This document shows positions 28,748-39,789 of a stretch of DNA of 64,000 nt, in pieces. Position 1 is the first letter of the stretch, and each line of letters starts with the position of its first letter. Made by a program: the position numbers and the translations under genes. The DNA comes from an alpha proteobacterium AAP38 (GTDB taxonomy: Bacteria > Pseudomonadota > Alphaproteobacteria > Azospirillales > Azospirillaceae), in NCBI GenBank assembly GCA_001296005.1, contig LJHR01000015.1, positions 1 to 64,000 on the forward strand, read 5' to 3'. The notes below the pieces were generated by a model, which searched no databases, was not told the DNA's origin, and was given only the letters and a program-made list of their open reading frames with translations.

Positions 28748-29388
28748 TTCGTCCCGAACAACCGGTCACCGGCATCGCCCAGGCCGGGCACGATATAGGC
28801 GTTCTCGTTCAGGTGGCTGTCCAGCGCAGCCGTATAGACCGGTACATCGGGATGGGCCGCGTGGAAGGTGCGCACGCCTTCCGGTGCCGATACCAGCGCC
28901 ATGAAACGGATCTGGCTGTCCTTCACGCCATGGCGGTTCAGGACATCGACGGCATGCACCGCCGAATGGCCCGTGGCCAGCATGGGATCGACCAGGATGA
29001 ACAGGCGTCCCTCCGCGTCCGGCAGCTTCACCAGATATTCCACAGGGCGCTTGGTTTCATGATCGCGGTAAAGGCCGATATGCCCCTCGCGCGCCGCGGG
29101 AACCAGTTCCATCAGCCCTTCGGCCATGACCAGACCGGCGCGCAGGATGGGCACGACCGCCAGCTTCTTGCCCTCGATCACGGGCGCATCCATGGGGCAG
29201 AGCGGGGTGTCGATGGTCTGCGTGGTCAGCGGCAGGTCGCGCGTGATCTCATACCCCATCAACAGGGCAATCTCCCGCAGCAGCTGCCGGAACCCCATGG
29301 TCGACCGCGTCTTGTCCCGCATGCAGGATAGCTTGTGCTGGATCAGCGGGTGATCGAAGACAAACAGGTTGGGAAAATCGCTGCGCAT
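28744..29388 (-). CDS. upp: Uracil phosphoribosyltransferase
   Basis: Cytoplasmic salvage enzyme converting uracil and PRPP to UMP. The 214 residues include [18 protein letters not shown] at the N-terminus, the loop VPILRAGL, the PRPP-binding motif [13 protein letters not shown] near residue 130, and the C-terminal uracil-binding [19 protein letters not shown] 29388 is chosen; the longer frame has no similarity. The 3' end lies in the intergenic element shared with convergent fxsA. Confidence 0.97.
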   Translation of the reverse strand: MRSDFPNLFVFDHPLIQHKLSCMRDKTRSTMGFRQLLREIALLMGYEITRDLPLTTQTIDTPLCPMDAPVIEGKKLAVVPILRAGLVMAEGLMELVPAAREGHIGLYRDHETKRPVEYLVKLPDAEGRLFILVDPMLATGHSAVHAVDVLNRHGVKDSQIRFMALVSAPEGVRTFHAAHPDVPVYTAALDSHLNENAYIVPGLGDAGDRLFGTK

Positions 29389-29536
29389 GGCGGTGTCCAG
29401 GTCTGGGATCGGGTTGGGGGGAGAATAGCCAAGGCAAGCCGGCAAATACCAGCCATGCCGAAGCCCCGCACTGTCATTTGCCGCCTTGCGTCCATATGAT
29501 CGCTTCCCGCCTTGCCCCCATCATTCCCGGACCATC

Positions 29537-31365
<1,829 letters not shown>

Positions 31366-31369
<4 letters not shown>

Positions 31370-31743
31370 TCCCCCCGTCCCACCAACCACCCGCCCAACC
31401 GTTCCCGCTCCACCCCCGACAGATCGTAAAACGCCACGCCCAGCCCGCCATGTCGGCGCCACGCAACGACCGCGTCACCGGCAATGTCGAAATCGCCCAA
31501 GGTCAGGACGAAGCTGAACCGGTCCTGCGGGTTCAGAAGGCCGCGATAGCCCACGACGCACATGCCCGCACCATTCACCTCCGTCACGGCCAGCACCTGT
31601 TCATTCACCAAGGCCGACACACCGGCCAGCGGCGGATAGGTTTGCGGGCGGCGGCGGAACAGCCGGGTCAGCCAGCGGCGCAGTGGCGGCAATGCCGCAA
31701 TGGGGCGGGCCGGGCTGTGGCTGGTCTGGACGCTGGCGGTCAT
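31366..31743 (-). CDS. PilZ-like domain protein
   Basis: 125-residue protein whose second half looks like a PilZ fold: GAGMCVVGYRGLLNPQDRF, then GDAVVAWRRHGGLGVAFYDLSG. The Arg-x-x-x-Arg and (D/N)-x-S-x-x-G c-di-GMP motifs of canonical PilZ are not clearly present, so it may not bind c-di-GMP. I chose ATG 31743; the longer frame extends into the AT-richer upstream region. It converges on the Atm1-type gene. A second-messenger role is possible but not shown. Confidence 0.6.
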
Positions 31744-31982
31744 GGGCGCGGTCCTGGGGATAAGCCTGGGGATGGCCAGGGGGATTTCATGTGGGCTGGC
31801 TGTGGGCAAGTTGTGGGCGGATCGGTGGATAAATCCAGAATCACATGGATTCCCGCCGCTTGCAAAGCACTGCCGATGGTCACACACCAAAGAAATAGGG
31901 GCAGGCCCGCACCCCTGGCGATTTGACTAGGCCGCGCGCCTGTTCCAAAGTGCGGCCCCCGTTGCCGCCTGGAGCCACGCCC

Positions 31983-32969
31983 ATGCCCATCGCCGACCTT
32001 GCCGAGCGTATCCGCGGCGGTGACCGGCGTGCCCTGGCACAGGCCATCACGCTGGTGGAAAGCACCCGGCCCGACCACCGCGAACAGGCCGAGGCCCTGC
32101 TGGCAGCCCTGCTGCCCCATACCGGTCGGGGTGTGCGCATCGGCATTTCCGGCGTACCCGGTGTGGGCAAATCCACCTTCATTGAGGCGTTCGGCCTGCA
32201 TGTCATCGGCCAGGGGCACAAGGTCGCGGTGCTGGCCATCGACCCGACCAGCCAGCGCACCGGCGGTTCCATCCTGGGTGACAAGACCCGCATGGAGTTG
32301 CTGTCCCGCGATATCAGCGCCTTCATCCGCCCCTCACCCGCCGGCACCACCCTGGGCGGGGTGGCACGGCGTACGCGGGAGGCCATGCTGCTGGTGGAGG
32401 CTGCGGGCTTCGAGGTGGTGATCGTGGAGACGGTGGGGGTGGGACAGTCGGAAACGGCGGTGGCCGACATGGTCGACCTGTTCTTGCTGCTGCTGCCGCC
32501 GGCGGGCGGGGATGAATTGCAGGGCATCAAGAAGGGCATTGTCGAACTGGCCGACATGATCGTGGTCAACAAGGCCGATGGCGATCTGGCCAATGCCGCC
32601 CGCCATGCCGTGGCCGAATATCGCCACGCCTTGTCGCTTCTGCGGCCCGCCAATGCCAATTGGCGCGTACCGATCCTGTCCTGTTCGGCGCTGAACAATC
32701 TGGGCATCGATAAGGTCTGGGACGGGATCGGCGACTATCGCCGCATCCTGGGCGATGACGGGTCCATCGGCCGGCGGCGGGCCGAACAGGCACAGGCCTG
32801 GATGTGGAACGAAATCCGCGAAAGCCTGATCACCGCCTTCCAGGCCGACCCGGCGGTACGCGCCGAACTGTCGGGCCTGGAACGCGCCGCCGCCGACAGC
32901 AGCGTCACGCCGGGGGCGGCGGCCCGCCGGTTGCTGGACCTGTTCCGGCATCGCAAGGATGCGGAATAA
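31983..32969 (+). CDS. meaB: Methylmalonyl-CoA mutase-associated GTPase MeaB
   Basis: G3E/SIMIBI-class GTPase that loads and protects adenosylcobalamin-dependent methylmalonyl-CoA mutase in the cytoplasm. 328 residues. P-loop [13 protein letters not shown] near residue 57, the MeaB signature AVLAIDPTS and GDKTRM, switch III-like ETVGVGQSE, and the base motif NKAD near residue 198 are all present. ATG 31983 opens with the expected [14 protein letters not shown]. The methylmalonyl-CoA mutase genes are not within the window. Confidence 0.95.
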   Translation: MPIADLAERIRGGDRRALAQAITLVESTRPDHREQAEALLAALLPHTGRGVRIGISGVPGVGKSTFIEAFGLHVIGQGHKVAVLAIDPTSQRTGGSILGDKTRMELLSRDISAFIRPSPAGTTLGGVARRTREAMLLVEAAGFEVVIVETVGVGQSETAVADMVDLFLLLLPPAGGDELQGIKKGIVELADMIVVNKADGDLANAARHAVAEYRHALSLLRPANANWRVPILSCSALNNLGIDKVWDGIGDYRRILGDDGSIGRRRAEQAQAWMWNEIRESLITAFQADPAVRAELSGLERAAADSSVTPGAAARRLLDLFRHRKDAE

Positions 32970-33014
32970 ACATCCGCCCCTTGCCAATCCGGTCTTTCCG
33001 CCAAACTATCTTGC

Positions 33015-33782
33015 ATGGAATTGACCGCCGCCTCTCCCCCTCCCTCCCCCTGGCATCTGCGCCGGCCCGTGCTGACGCATCTGCTGGCGGCTGTTTGCGC
33101 GCTGCTGGCGGTGGCGGTGGGGCTGGGGCCGGCGCTGGATTTGCCGGGAACCTATGCGGCCTTCTGCCTGTTGGCCTTTCTGCCAGCCGCCTGGTTCGCG
33201 CTGACGCGGCTGGATCTGCACCGGGCCCCGGAATGGGGGCACGCCAACCGGGTCACGCTGTTGCGGTCGGTCCTGCTGGCCCTGGTCGGGGGCAGCCTGC
33301 CCTTCGTCCATGATCTGGACGCAATGCCGGCCTGGGTCCTGTCGGTGATTGCCGTCACGGCGCTGGTGCTGGACGGGGTGGATGGTTGGCTGGCGCGCCG
33401 GCAGGGCCTTTGCAGCCCCTATGGCGCCCGGTTCGACATGGAAATGGATACGGTCGCCATCCTCTATCTCTGCCTGCTGCTCTGGCTGTCGGGCGAGGTG
33501 GGGGAATGGGTGCTGCTGGCGGGGCTGCTGCGGCCCCTGTTCGTGGTGGCGGGACGGGTCTGGCCCTGGCTGGACAATCCCCTGCCCTTCAGCCAGCGGC
33601 GGCGCCTGATCTGCATGGTGCAGGTGGGCGTACTGGCGCTGTGTGCCACACCGCTGCTGGGGCCGCCGCTGACCGGCTTTGCGGTTGGCGCAGCCCTTGC
33701 GCTTTTGCTTTTCTCTTTTACCGTCGATACGGTTTGGCTGCACAGCCACCGTCATGACGGTGGTGGGACGAATAATGGATAG
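33015..33782 (+). CDS. CDP-alcohol phosphatidyltransferase family protein
   Basis: Membrane enzyme expected to swap a CMP group of a CDP-alcohol for another alcohol in phospholipid synthesis. The 255 residues show about seven transmembrane helices and the catalytic signature D-G-x-x-D-G-x-x-A-R-x(8)-G-x-x-x-D-x-x-x-D as DGVDGWLARRQ ... YGARFDMEMD, complete and correctly spaced at residues about 118-143. The alcohol acceptor cannot be told from this signature. It overlaps the following ribA gene by eight bases, so the pair is cotranscribed. That coupling is unexplained. Confidence 0.9.
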   Translation: MELTAASPPPSPWHLRRPVLTHLLAAVCALLAVAVGLGPALDLPGTYAAFCLLAFLPAAWFALTRLDLHRAPEWGHANRVTLLRSVLLALVGGSLPFVHDLDAMPAWVLSVIAVTALVLDGVDGWLARRQGLCSPYGARFDMEMDTVAILYLCLLLWLSGEVGEWVLLAGLLRPLFVVAGRVWPWLDNPLPFSQRRRLICMVQVGVLALCATPLLGPPLTGFAVGAALALLLFSFTVDTVWLHSHRHDGGGTNNG

Positions 33783-34929
33783 CATGGTTCTGGAATACGC
33801 CTCCGCCGATCACGCCACCCCGCCGGACCATGCGGCCCAGCGCGCGGTAGACCGCGCCCTGTCCGAATTGCGGCGGGGCGAGGCGGTGGTGATCACGACA
33901 GAGGCGGGGACGGCCCTGCTGGCCTTTGCCGCCGAAGCGGTGACGACGCAGACCCTGAACCATCTGGCCCAACTGGCAGGCACGGCCCCGTCCCTGGTCC
34001 TGACGGGACAGCGCGCCGCCGCCCTGGGCCTGGATGTGCCACTGGACCGACCGGTGCGCCTGTCCCCGCCCGCCGGCCTGACCGCCGATCTGGTGCGCGA
34101 CCTGTCCGACCCGACCCGGCCCGCCCGCGCGGCCACGCCCACCGGTGCCGTCAGCCTGGAGGGCGGGGCGGAAGGGGCGGCCACCATCCTGGCCAAGATC
34201 GCCCGCCTGCTGCCCGCCGCCATCGTGGCCGACCTGCCCGCCGGGCGCGGCGGCATGGTGGACGCCGCCGGCTTTGCCCGCCGCCACGACCTGCTGCTGG
34301 TCCGTGCCGCCGACATTGTCGATTACCGCCGCCGCTCCGCCCGCAGCCTGGCCCGCGTGGCAGAGGCTGCGGTGCCGCTGGAAGACGCTGAGCGTACCCG
34401 CATCGTGGCCTTCCGGCCAAGCGATGGCGGGCCCGAGCATCTGGCCATCGTCATTGGCGATCCCGCACCCGGAAAGCCGGTCCTGGCCCGCCTGCATTCG
34501 GAATGTTTCACGGGCGACCTCCTGGGCTCTCTCCGCTGTGATTGCGGTCCGCAATTGCGCGGGGCCATCCGGGAAATCGCGCAGGCCGGACAGGGCATCG
34601 TGCTGTATCTGGCACAGGAAGGGCGCGGCATCGGCCTGATGAACAAGCTGCGCGCCTACCGGCTTCAGGATGGCGGGCTGGACACGGTCGATGCCAATAC
34701 CGTCCTGGGCTTCGACGCCGACGAACGCGTCTATCTGCCGGCGTCCAGCATGCTGCGCCAGTTAGGCTTCACCCAGGTCCGGCTGATGACCAACAATCCC
34801 GACAAGATGGCGCAGCTGGCCGCCAGCGGCGTGGAGGTGGTGGAACGCGTCCCCCACATCTTCCCCGCCAACGGCCATAACGAGGCCTATCTGCGCACCA
34901 AGGCGGAAAAGTCGGGGCATTTGTTCTGA
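33775..34929 (+). CDS. ribA: GTP cyclohydrolase II with degenerate N-terminal DHBP-synthase-like domain
   Basis: First enzyme of riboflavin synthesis, converting GTP to the pyrimidine diamine with release of formate. The protein of 384 residues has two parts. The C-terminal GCH2 domain (about 205-384) is complete: zinc ligands in SECFTGDLLGSLRCDCG, EGRGIGL and NNPDK. The N-terminal part (1-190) follows the RibB pattern (LRRGEAVVI ... FAAEAVT), but the acidic DDEDRENEGD metal and substrate motif is replaced by TTEAGTALL, so that activity is surely lost. ATG 33775 is chosen (33784 is possible). Such RibBA relics are known in alphaproteobacteria. Confidence 0.93.
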   Translation: MDSMVLEYASADHATPPDHAAQRAVDRALSELRRGEAVVITTEAGTALLAFAAEAVTTQTLNHLAQLAGTAPSLVLTGQRAAALGLDVPLDRPVRLSPPAGLTADLVRDLSDPTRPARAATPTGAVSLEGGAEGAATILAKIARLLPAAIVADLPAGRGGMVDAAGFARRHDLLLVRAADIVDYRRRSARSLARVAEAAVPLEDAERTRIVAFRPSDGGPEHLAIVIGDPAPGKPVLARLHSECFTGDLLGSLRCDCGPQLRGAIREIAQAGQGIVLYLAQEGRGIGLMNKLRAYRLQDGGLDTVDANTVLGFDADERVYLPASSMLRQLGFTQVRLMTNNPDKMAQLAASGVEVVERVPHIFPANGHNEAYLRTKAEKSGHLF

Positions 34930-35032
34930 ACGGTTTCCGGTTTATCGCAAACCGTTCCGGCGGTGACTGCCGCCGCGCCGCACGTGCGGGGTAAGCCAAG
35001 CTGCGGACGCAGCGCCGACGCTTGAGGATAAC
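34928..35032 (+). repeat. Covarying-hairpin intergenic element, copy B
   Basis: It begins at the ribA stop with the hairpin GAACGGTTT/AAACCGTTC. It continues with CGGCGG-TGACTG-CCGCCG, CCGCACGTGCGG, linker GTAAGCCAAG, GCTGCG-GA-CGCAGC and tail GACGCTTGAGGATAAC. The hairpin arms differ from copies A, C and D in paired positions only. Confidence 0.9.
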
Positions 35033-35115
35033 AAAAAGCTCCCCACCCGGCAAATTCCGCCGCCCCGCACTTGGCACGCGGCCTGCATTGATCTTTCCGA
35101 ACCGGGAGGATCACC

Positions 35116-36387
35116 ATGCCGCCAAGCAGCATCCATATGGACCATGTCCGCGCCAAGACGCAGCACATCCAGGCCGCGTCGATGGACAATGCCAAGGCGG
35201 CGGACAGGCCGGCGGAGAACAGCGAGGGCATGTCCTTCTGGGATGTGCTGGATGTGGTGAACCCGTTGCAGCACATCCCCGTCGTCAACAAGATCTATCA
35301 GGCTGTCACCGGCGACACGATCCGCACCCCGGCCAAGGTGGCGGGTGCGGCCCTGTTCTTCGGCCCCGTGGGTCTGGCCGTGGCCAGCGCCGACGCCATC
35401 CTGGAGAAGGAAACGGGCAAGGACGCCATGGACCATGTGGCCAGCGCCCTGGGCCTGGAGAAAGACGCCGCACCGGCGGAGGATGATCCCTTCACCGTCA
35501 CCGCCCCCCGCCCCGCCCAGACCGCCGACGCCACCCCGGCCCTGCAGGCTGCTGCCCCCACCGCAAGCGTCGCAACCGCCGCACCCACACCCGGCGGCCC
35601 CGTGGAACTGTCCAGCGGTCAGGCAGCATTGCTGGAAAGCCTGATGGGTGGTGGGCAATCCCTGCCCAGCGCGCCCGGCACCACGGCAGCCCTTGCCGCC
35701 ACTGCGCCCGCCACGGTCGCGGCCCCCGCTTCCCTGCCCATGGCCGCCCTGACCACGAAGGCACCCGCCACCGTCCCCACCTCCATCAGCGCGCATGCGC
35801 CTGCCGCCGGTGGCATCGCCACGGCCCAGCAGTTGAAGGACCTGGAAAGCACGCCCGGCGCGTCCGCCGCCCTGACCGCCGCGCGCGGCATGGGCACCGC
35901 CGCCGTGGTGGCCAGCCTGCCGGCCCCCGGTGCTGCCGGGTCGGGCGACAATCTGCTGACGGCGATGAGCCAGGAACAGGCCGCCCCGGCCCGCGCCGGC
36001 AAGGGTCTGGCCGAATACCGCGCCGCCGCCATCTCCGCCGGCTCCATGGGGGTGAAGCCGATCGTGGCGTCCCGCGCCAACCAGATGGCCCGCAATGTCG
36101 GCGGCAACATGCCGGGGGCCGCCGTCCCCGCCATGCCGAAGCAGACCACGCAGCCGCAGGCCCCGACGGTCACCAATGCCCAACCCGTTGCCACGCAGCA
36201 GCCGCAGGCCGCCCCGGCCCCGATCAACAGCCCGGCACAGGTCCAGTCACAACAGCCGGCATCCTGGCCCCCCGGCGGTGCGGCCCCCCTGCCCAAGGAA
36301 CTGATCGCCGACATGATGAGCCGCGCCATGGACAAGTATGACAGCCGCCCCCGCACCGGCGGCACCAACACCGACACGGTGCATTGA
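35116..36387 (+). CDS. Hypothetical Ala/Pro/Thr-rich protein
   Basis: Protein of 423 residues that I do not recognise. Residues about 40-110 form a compact, possibly folded region (MSFWDVLDVVNPLQHIPVVN, then a glycine-rich hydrophobic hairpin AGAALFFGPVGLAVASADAI, perhaps membrane-interacting). The rest (from about 120) is low-complexity Ala/Pro/Thr/Val sequence with Gln-rich blocks near 340-375, likely disordered. GGGAGG lies six bases before the ATG. The third-position GC bias is strong, which supports a real gene. It has no signal peptide, and its neighbours give no hint. Confidence 0.75.
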   Translation: MPPSSIHMDHVRAKTQHIQAASMDNAKAADRPAENSEGMSFWDVLDVVNPLQHIPVVNKIYQAVTGDTIRTPAKVAGAALFFGPVGLAVASADAILEKETGKDAMDHVASALGLEKDAAPAEDDPFTVTAPRPAQTADATPALQAAAPTASVATAAPTPGGPVELSSGQAALLESLMGGGQSLPSAPGTTAALAATAPATVAAPASLPMAALTTKAPATVPTSISAHAPAAGGIATAQQLKDLESTPGASAALTAARGMGTAAVVASLPAPGAAGSGDNLLTAMSQEQAAPARAGKGLAEYRAAAISAGSMGVKPIVASRANQMARNVGGNMPGAAVPAMPKQTTQPQAPTVTNAQPVATQQPQAAPAPINSPAQVQSQQPASWPPGGAAPLPKELIADMMSRAMDKYDSRPRTGGTNTDTVH

Positions 36388-36401
36388 GGGGTACTACCCC
36401 C

Positions 36402-38123
36402 TCACCATTCCACTGGCTCATAGGCCAGAACCGCGTCAAACGCGGCATTGGCCGGATCGATGTCGGCGGTAATCGGGTCGGCCTTGCCCAGAACCTTCAG
36501 CACAAAACGGCTGGCCACCAGCCATTTGCGCCGGTCGCCCCATTTCAGCTCCGCCACCGCCTCCTCGCACAGCAGGGCCGCCGCCAGCGTATCGGCCATC
36601 AGGGTCAAGAGGCGCCGTCCATGGCGCGGCCCCTGTTCCGGGTTGCGGCGCAGGAAGGACAGGGCCGCGCGGCATTCCTCCAGCGCGCCTTCCAGAATGG
36701 CCGACACATCATCAACCACCGGCTCCTGCAGACGCGTGGGCAGGTCCGACAGGATGGTGCCGACACGGGCCAGGAACATCTGGTCTCCGGGCCGCTTGCC
36801 CGTCACCAGCCGCAGCAATTCCAGCGCCTGGATATTGGCCGGCCCTTCCCAGACCGACACGACCAGACAGTCGCGGTAGAAGCGGCTGGTCGCCATCTCG
36901 TCGGTATAGCCATTGCCACCCACCATCTCCACCGCCTGCCGGCAGCCGGTGACGGCCTGCTCTGCGGTCCGGTATTTGGCCAGCGCGGTGGCAAGACGCA
37001 GCCAGTCGCCGCCCATATCAGGGTCGGCCAGCTGCGCATCGAAGGCCAGCACCGACTCGAACGCCAGCGCCGTCGACGCCTCCAACTCCATCTGCATATC
37101 CAGCAGCTGATCCTGCACCATCGGGTATTTGCGGATGGGCTTGCCGAAGGCCACCCGGTGCGTGGCCCATCCCGCACTTTCCAAAAACGCCCGGCGCAGC
37201 AGGCCCGCCGATCCCACGGCATTGTGGATGCGGCTGTACTCCAGCGCCGCCATCATCACCTTCAGCCCGTCCGGCGGCAGCGCCAGCTCCACGGCAAAGC
37301 ACCCGTTCAGGTCCAGTTCCGCGGTCGCCAGCCCCCGGGTCCCCGCCTTTTCCTTCAGCCGCCGGGCACGCTGATGGTTGGGCGTGCCATCCTCCAGATG
37401 GGAGGGGACAAGATAGCAGCCCAGCCCCTTGCCCCCCGGCTCTGCGCCATCCGGCCTTGCCGTCGCCATGGCCAGACCCGCGCCGGCATTGCTGGTGAAC
37501 CATTTCAGCCCGTGCAGGCGATAGCCGTCATTGCGCTGTTCGGCCCGCGTCGTGGTCGCCCCCACATCCGACCCGCCATGCAGTTCGGTGGCCCAGGTGC
37601 CGCCCGACAGGGCCTTGCCATCCATGCGGATCATGTCCGGCAGATAGCGGCCACGCACAGCGGCGGGGGCCGCCATGTCCAGCACATGCGCCACCGCCCC
37701 CGTCATGGTGACGGGGCAATGGATGGAGATGTCGGCCTGCGACAGCATATAGCCCATGGTGAAACAGGCGGCATGGCTGGGCGCCCCCGTCGGCCCCTGC
37801 CCTTCTGGCAGATAGGCCAGGCCCACGGCCCCGCGCCGGTACGCCTCGGCATGACAGGCCAGATAATCGGGATTGAAGACCACGCGGCCCGTACGGTTGC
37901 CGTCACTGTCATAGGGGTCCAGGCGCGGGGGCGCGAACCGGTCGGTATATTCGGCCTGGGTGTCCAACTCATTACCGGCCCAGGCCCCGAATTCCGACAG
38001 CCGCCCCTCATGTGCCTCCAACACATGCGGGGCCCGGCGCTCCAGCAGGCGGATCAGGTTGGTGTCCGTCTCGAAAAAATTCGTGCCGCGCGCCGTGCGC
38101 GGATAGTCGGCGGCATCACTCAT
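36402..38123 (-). CDS. Acyl-CoA dehydrogenase family protein, AidB-like
   Basis: Flavoprotein of 573 residues. It matches the AidB/ACAD-11-like branch, with an unusually long N-terminal region (about 1-165) before the acyl-CoA dehydrogenase core (about 165-440). Conserved segments are TEYTDRF-like (QAEYTDRFAPPRLD), GGTWATELHGGSDVGATTT, LKWFTSNAGAGLAM and the FAD-site loop GGNGYTDEMATSRFYRDC near residue 410. The active-site Glu region cannot be assigned with confidence. AidB in E. coli is induced by alkylation stress; whether this one responds alike is unknown, although two methyltransferase repair genes lie in the window. ATG 38123 begins the conserved part. Confidence 0.85.
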   Translation of the reverse strand: MSDAADYPRTARGTNFFETDTNLIRLLERRAPHVLEAHEGRLSEFGAWAGNELDTQAEYTDRFAPPRLDPYDSDGNRTGRVVFNPDYLACHAEAYRRGAVGLAYLPEGQGPTGAPSHAACFTMGYMLSQADISIHCPVTMTGAVAHVLDMAAPAAVRGRYLPDMIRMDGKALSGGTWATELHGGSDVGATTTRAEQRNDGYRLHGLKWFTSNAGAGLAMATARPDGAEPGGKGLGCYLVPSHLEDGTPNHQRARRLKEKAGTRGLATAELDLNGCFAVELALPPDGLKVMMAALEYSRIHNAVGSAGLLRRAFLESAGWATHRVAFGKPIRKYPMVQDQLLDMQMELEASTALAFESVLAFDAQLADPDMGGDWLRLATALAKYRTAEQAVTGCRQAVEMVGGNGYTDEMATSRFYRDCLVVSVWEGPANIQALELLRLVTGKRPGDQMFLARVGTILSDLPTRLQEPVVDDVSAILEGALEECRAALSFLRRNPEQGPRHGRRLLTLMADTLAAALLCEEAVAELKWGDRRKWLVASRFVLKVLGKADPITADIDPANAAFDAVLAYEPVEW

Positions 38124-38392
38124 GCCCGCACCCTCCCTGGCTTTAGGGTCCAGCATGACGCAAAGGGCAGGCCTGTGAAAGAGGGCCGAACGGGGCCGCG
38201 CGCGACAGCCATGTGTACGTCCGACGACGATAGTTCTTGTTATGGAACGCAAAGACGCCCATGTTTGCCAAGTCGACTTTGCTACTGGGCTATCTTCCGG
38301 CTACCGCTGGTTCTTCCCTGTCGTGACTTTGATGCCCGTGCCGCACTCTCGCGCCGGGCAGCTCCGAACGGGAACTATCCCAGGAGGCTTTT

Positions 38393-38602
38393 ATGTCTGT
38401 CGGTACCGTCAAGTGGTTCAATGGCACCAAGGGTTTTGGCTTCATCCAGCCCGAGGATGGCTCGGCTGACGTGTTCGTCCATATCTCCGCCGTTGAGCGT
38501 GCTGGCCTGTCCAGCCTGAACGAAGGCCAGAAGGTCACCTTCGACGCCGTGCGCGATCCGCGCAAGGGCAAGACGGCGGCTGAAAACCTGCGCGTGGCCT
38601 AA
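38393..38602 (+). CDS. cspA: Cold-shock protein (CspA family)
   Basis: Small single-strand nucleic-acid-binding protein of 69 residues with the OB-fold motifs [11 protein letters not shown] (RNP1) and VFVHIS (RNP2). An AGGAGG element lies eight bases upstream of the ATG. Its mRNA likely carries a long leader: 269 bases separate it from the divergent acyl-CoA dehydrogenase gene, as is usual for csp genes. It is followed by a strong terminator before infA. Which temperature or growth condition it responds to cannot be read here. Confidence 0.95.
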   Translation: MSVGTVKWFNGTKGFGFIQPEDGSADVFVHISAVERAGLSSLNEGQKVTFDAVRDPRKGKTAAENLRVA

Positions 38603-38626
38603 ATCCACGTTCAGTAAACGGCTTTG

Positions 38627-38664
38627 AAGGGGCGGCGGCATGGTTTCATGCCGCCGCCCTTTCT
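38627..38664 (+). terminator. Rho-independent terminator between csp and infA
   Basis: AAGGGGCGGCGGCATG pairs with CATGCCGCCGCCCTTT around GTTT and is followed by TTTCTGTTT. It ends just before the infA start, so it could also act as a switch on read-through. Confidence 0.85.
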
Positions 38665-38680
38665 GTTTCAGGGGTACAGA

Positions 38681-38962
38681 ATGACCAAAGAAGAATTTAT
38701 CGAGTTCGACGGCATCATCGCCGAGGCGCTGCCCGATGGCCGCTTCCGGGTAAAGCTGGAGAACGGGCACGAGATTATCGCCTATACCGCCGGTCGCATG
38801 CGCAAAAGCCGCATCCGCTCCCTGGCCGGCGACCGCGTGACGGTGGAAATGACGCCTTATGACCTGAGCAAGGGCCGCATCACCTATCGTCACAAGGACG
38901 AGCGCCCCGCCGGTGCCGGCGGCCCGCCGCGCCGTCCGGGCGGCCCACCGTTCCGGCGCTGA
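38681..38962 (+). CDS. infA: Translation initiation factor IF-1, with C-terminal Pro/Gly/Arg tail
   Basis: Small OB-fold factor that binds the ribosomal A site during initiation. The core (residues 1-75) matches IF-1: [21 protein letters not shown] and [20 protein letters not shown]. It then carries an extra 18-residue basic tail ([18 protein letters not shown]), giving 93 residues against the usual 72. It lies directly behind csp and may be read through from it. Because bacteria need one ordinary IF-1, this could be a second, cold- or stress-linked paralogue, which cannot be decided from this window. Confidence 0.85.
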   Translation: MTKEEFIEFDGIIAEALPDGRFRVKLENGHEIIAYTAGRMRKSRIRSLAGDRVTVEMTPYDLSKGRITYRHKDERPAGAGGPPRRPGGPPFRR

Positions 38963-38994
38963 CAACGTCACCCCCTCCCACCCGTTGATGCTGA

Positions 38995-39083
38995 CGGGCG
39001 AGGGGTGAAGAATTTACGCCCCTCGCTCACGAAAGTGGGAGAGGGAGGGGCCCCAAGCCTGCCAAGGCTTGGGAGGGTGAGGG
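38995..39083. repeat. Intergenic repeat of the CCCTCACCCTCC family, single-arm copy
   Basis: It contains CCCCTCGCTCACGAAAGTGG and GGAGGGGCC, the CCAAGCC/GGCTTGG mini-hairpin and AGGGTGAGGG, matching the right arm of the element at 25318-25380 except for the mini-hairpin sequence. It lies between infA and the convergent CoA-transferase genes. Confidence 0.85.
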
Positions 39084-39112
39084 TTCAACGCCCCCACCCA
39101 TCCCCCACTTAA

Positions 39113-39772
39113 CTAAAGCGCCACCTCGAACGCCGCTTCCGTCTTCTCCTTGATCTCCTCAAGCGTCACGCCGGGAGCCAGTTCGATCAGGGTCAGCGGG
39201 CCGGTGCCATGCTTGTCCACCTGGAACACGCCCAGGTCGGTGACAACCAGATCGACGACGCGCGTGCCGGTCAGCGGCAGGGTGCAAGCCTTCAGCAGCT
39301 TCGGCTCGATGGCGCCCGTCTTCTTGTCGACGGCGCAATGCTCCATCACCACCACGACCTTCTTGACGCCGGCGACAAGGTCCATGGCCCCGCCCATGCC
39401 CTTGACCATCTTGCCGGGGATCATCCAGTTGGCCAGATCGCCATTGGCGGCCACCTGCATGGCGCCCAGCACCGACAGGTCGATATGCCCGCCACGGATC
39501 ATGGCAAAGCTGTCGGCGCTGCTGAAATAGCTGCTGTAAGGCAGCTCGGTGATGGTCTGCTTGCCGGCATTGATCAGGTCGGCATCCTCTTCCCCTTCAA
39601 ACGGGAAGGGGCCCATGCCCAGCATGCCGTTTTCCGACTGGAGCGTGACATGCATGCCCTCGGGGATGAAGTTCGCCACCAGGGTCGGAATGCCGATGCC
39701 CAAATTCACATAGAAACCGTCGCGCAACTCCTTGGCGGCGCGGGCGGCCATTTCCTCACGGGTCCAAGCCAT
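39113..39772 (-). CDS. scoB: 3-oxoacid CoA-transferase subunit B
   Basis: Beta subunit of succinyl-CoA:3-ketoacid CoA-transferase, which activates acetoacetate with CoA from succinyl-CoA. 219 residues. The active-site Glu lies in the highly conserved LQSENGMLG near residue 45, and [19 protein letters not shown] near 118 is the family's glycine-rich loop. It lies 17 bases downstream of the alpha subunit gene; together they form one operon. Acetoacetate may come from poly-3-hydroxybutyrate breakdown in such organisms; no PHB genes are in the window. Confidence 0.93.
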   Translation of the reverse strand: MAWTREEMAARAAKELRDGFYVNLGIGIPTLVANFIPEGMHVTLQSENGMLGMGPFPFEGEEDADLINAGKQTITELPYSSYFSSADSFAMIRGGHIDLSVLGAMQVAANGDLANWMIPGKMVKGMGGAMDLVAGVKKVVVVMEHCAVDKKTGAIEPKLLKACTLPLTGTRVVDLVVTDLGVFQVDKHGTGPLTLIELAPGVTLEEIKEKTEAAFEVAL

Positions 39773-39789
39773 TTTTGTTCCCCTCGCCC

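Noticed and set aside
36384-38519. 711-codon plus-strand ORF opposite the acyl-CoA dehydrogenase
   Set aside because: Antisense shadow; the minus-strand flavoprotein is well supported.
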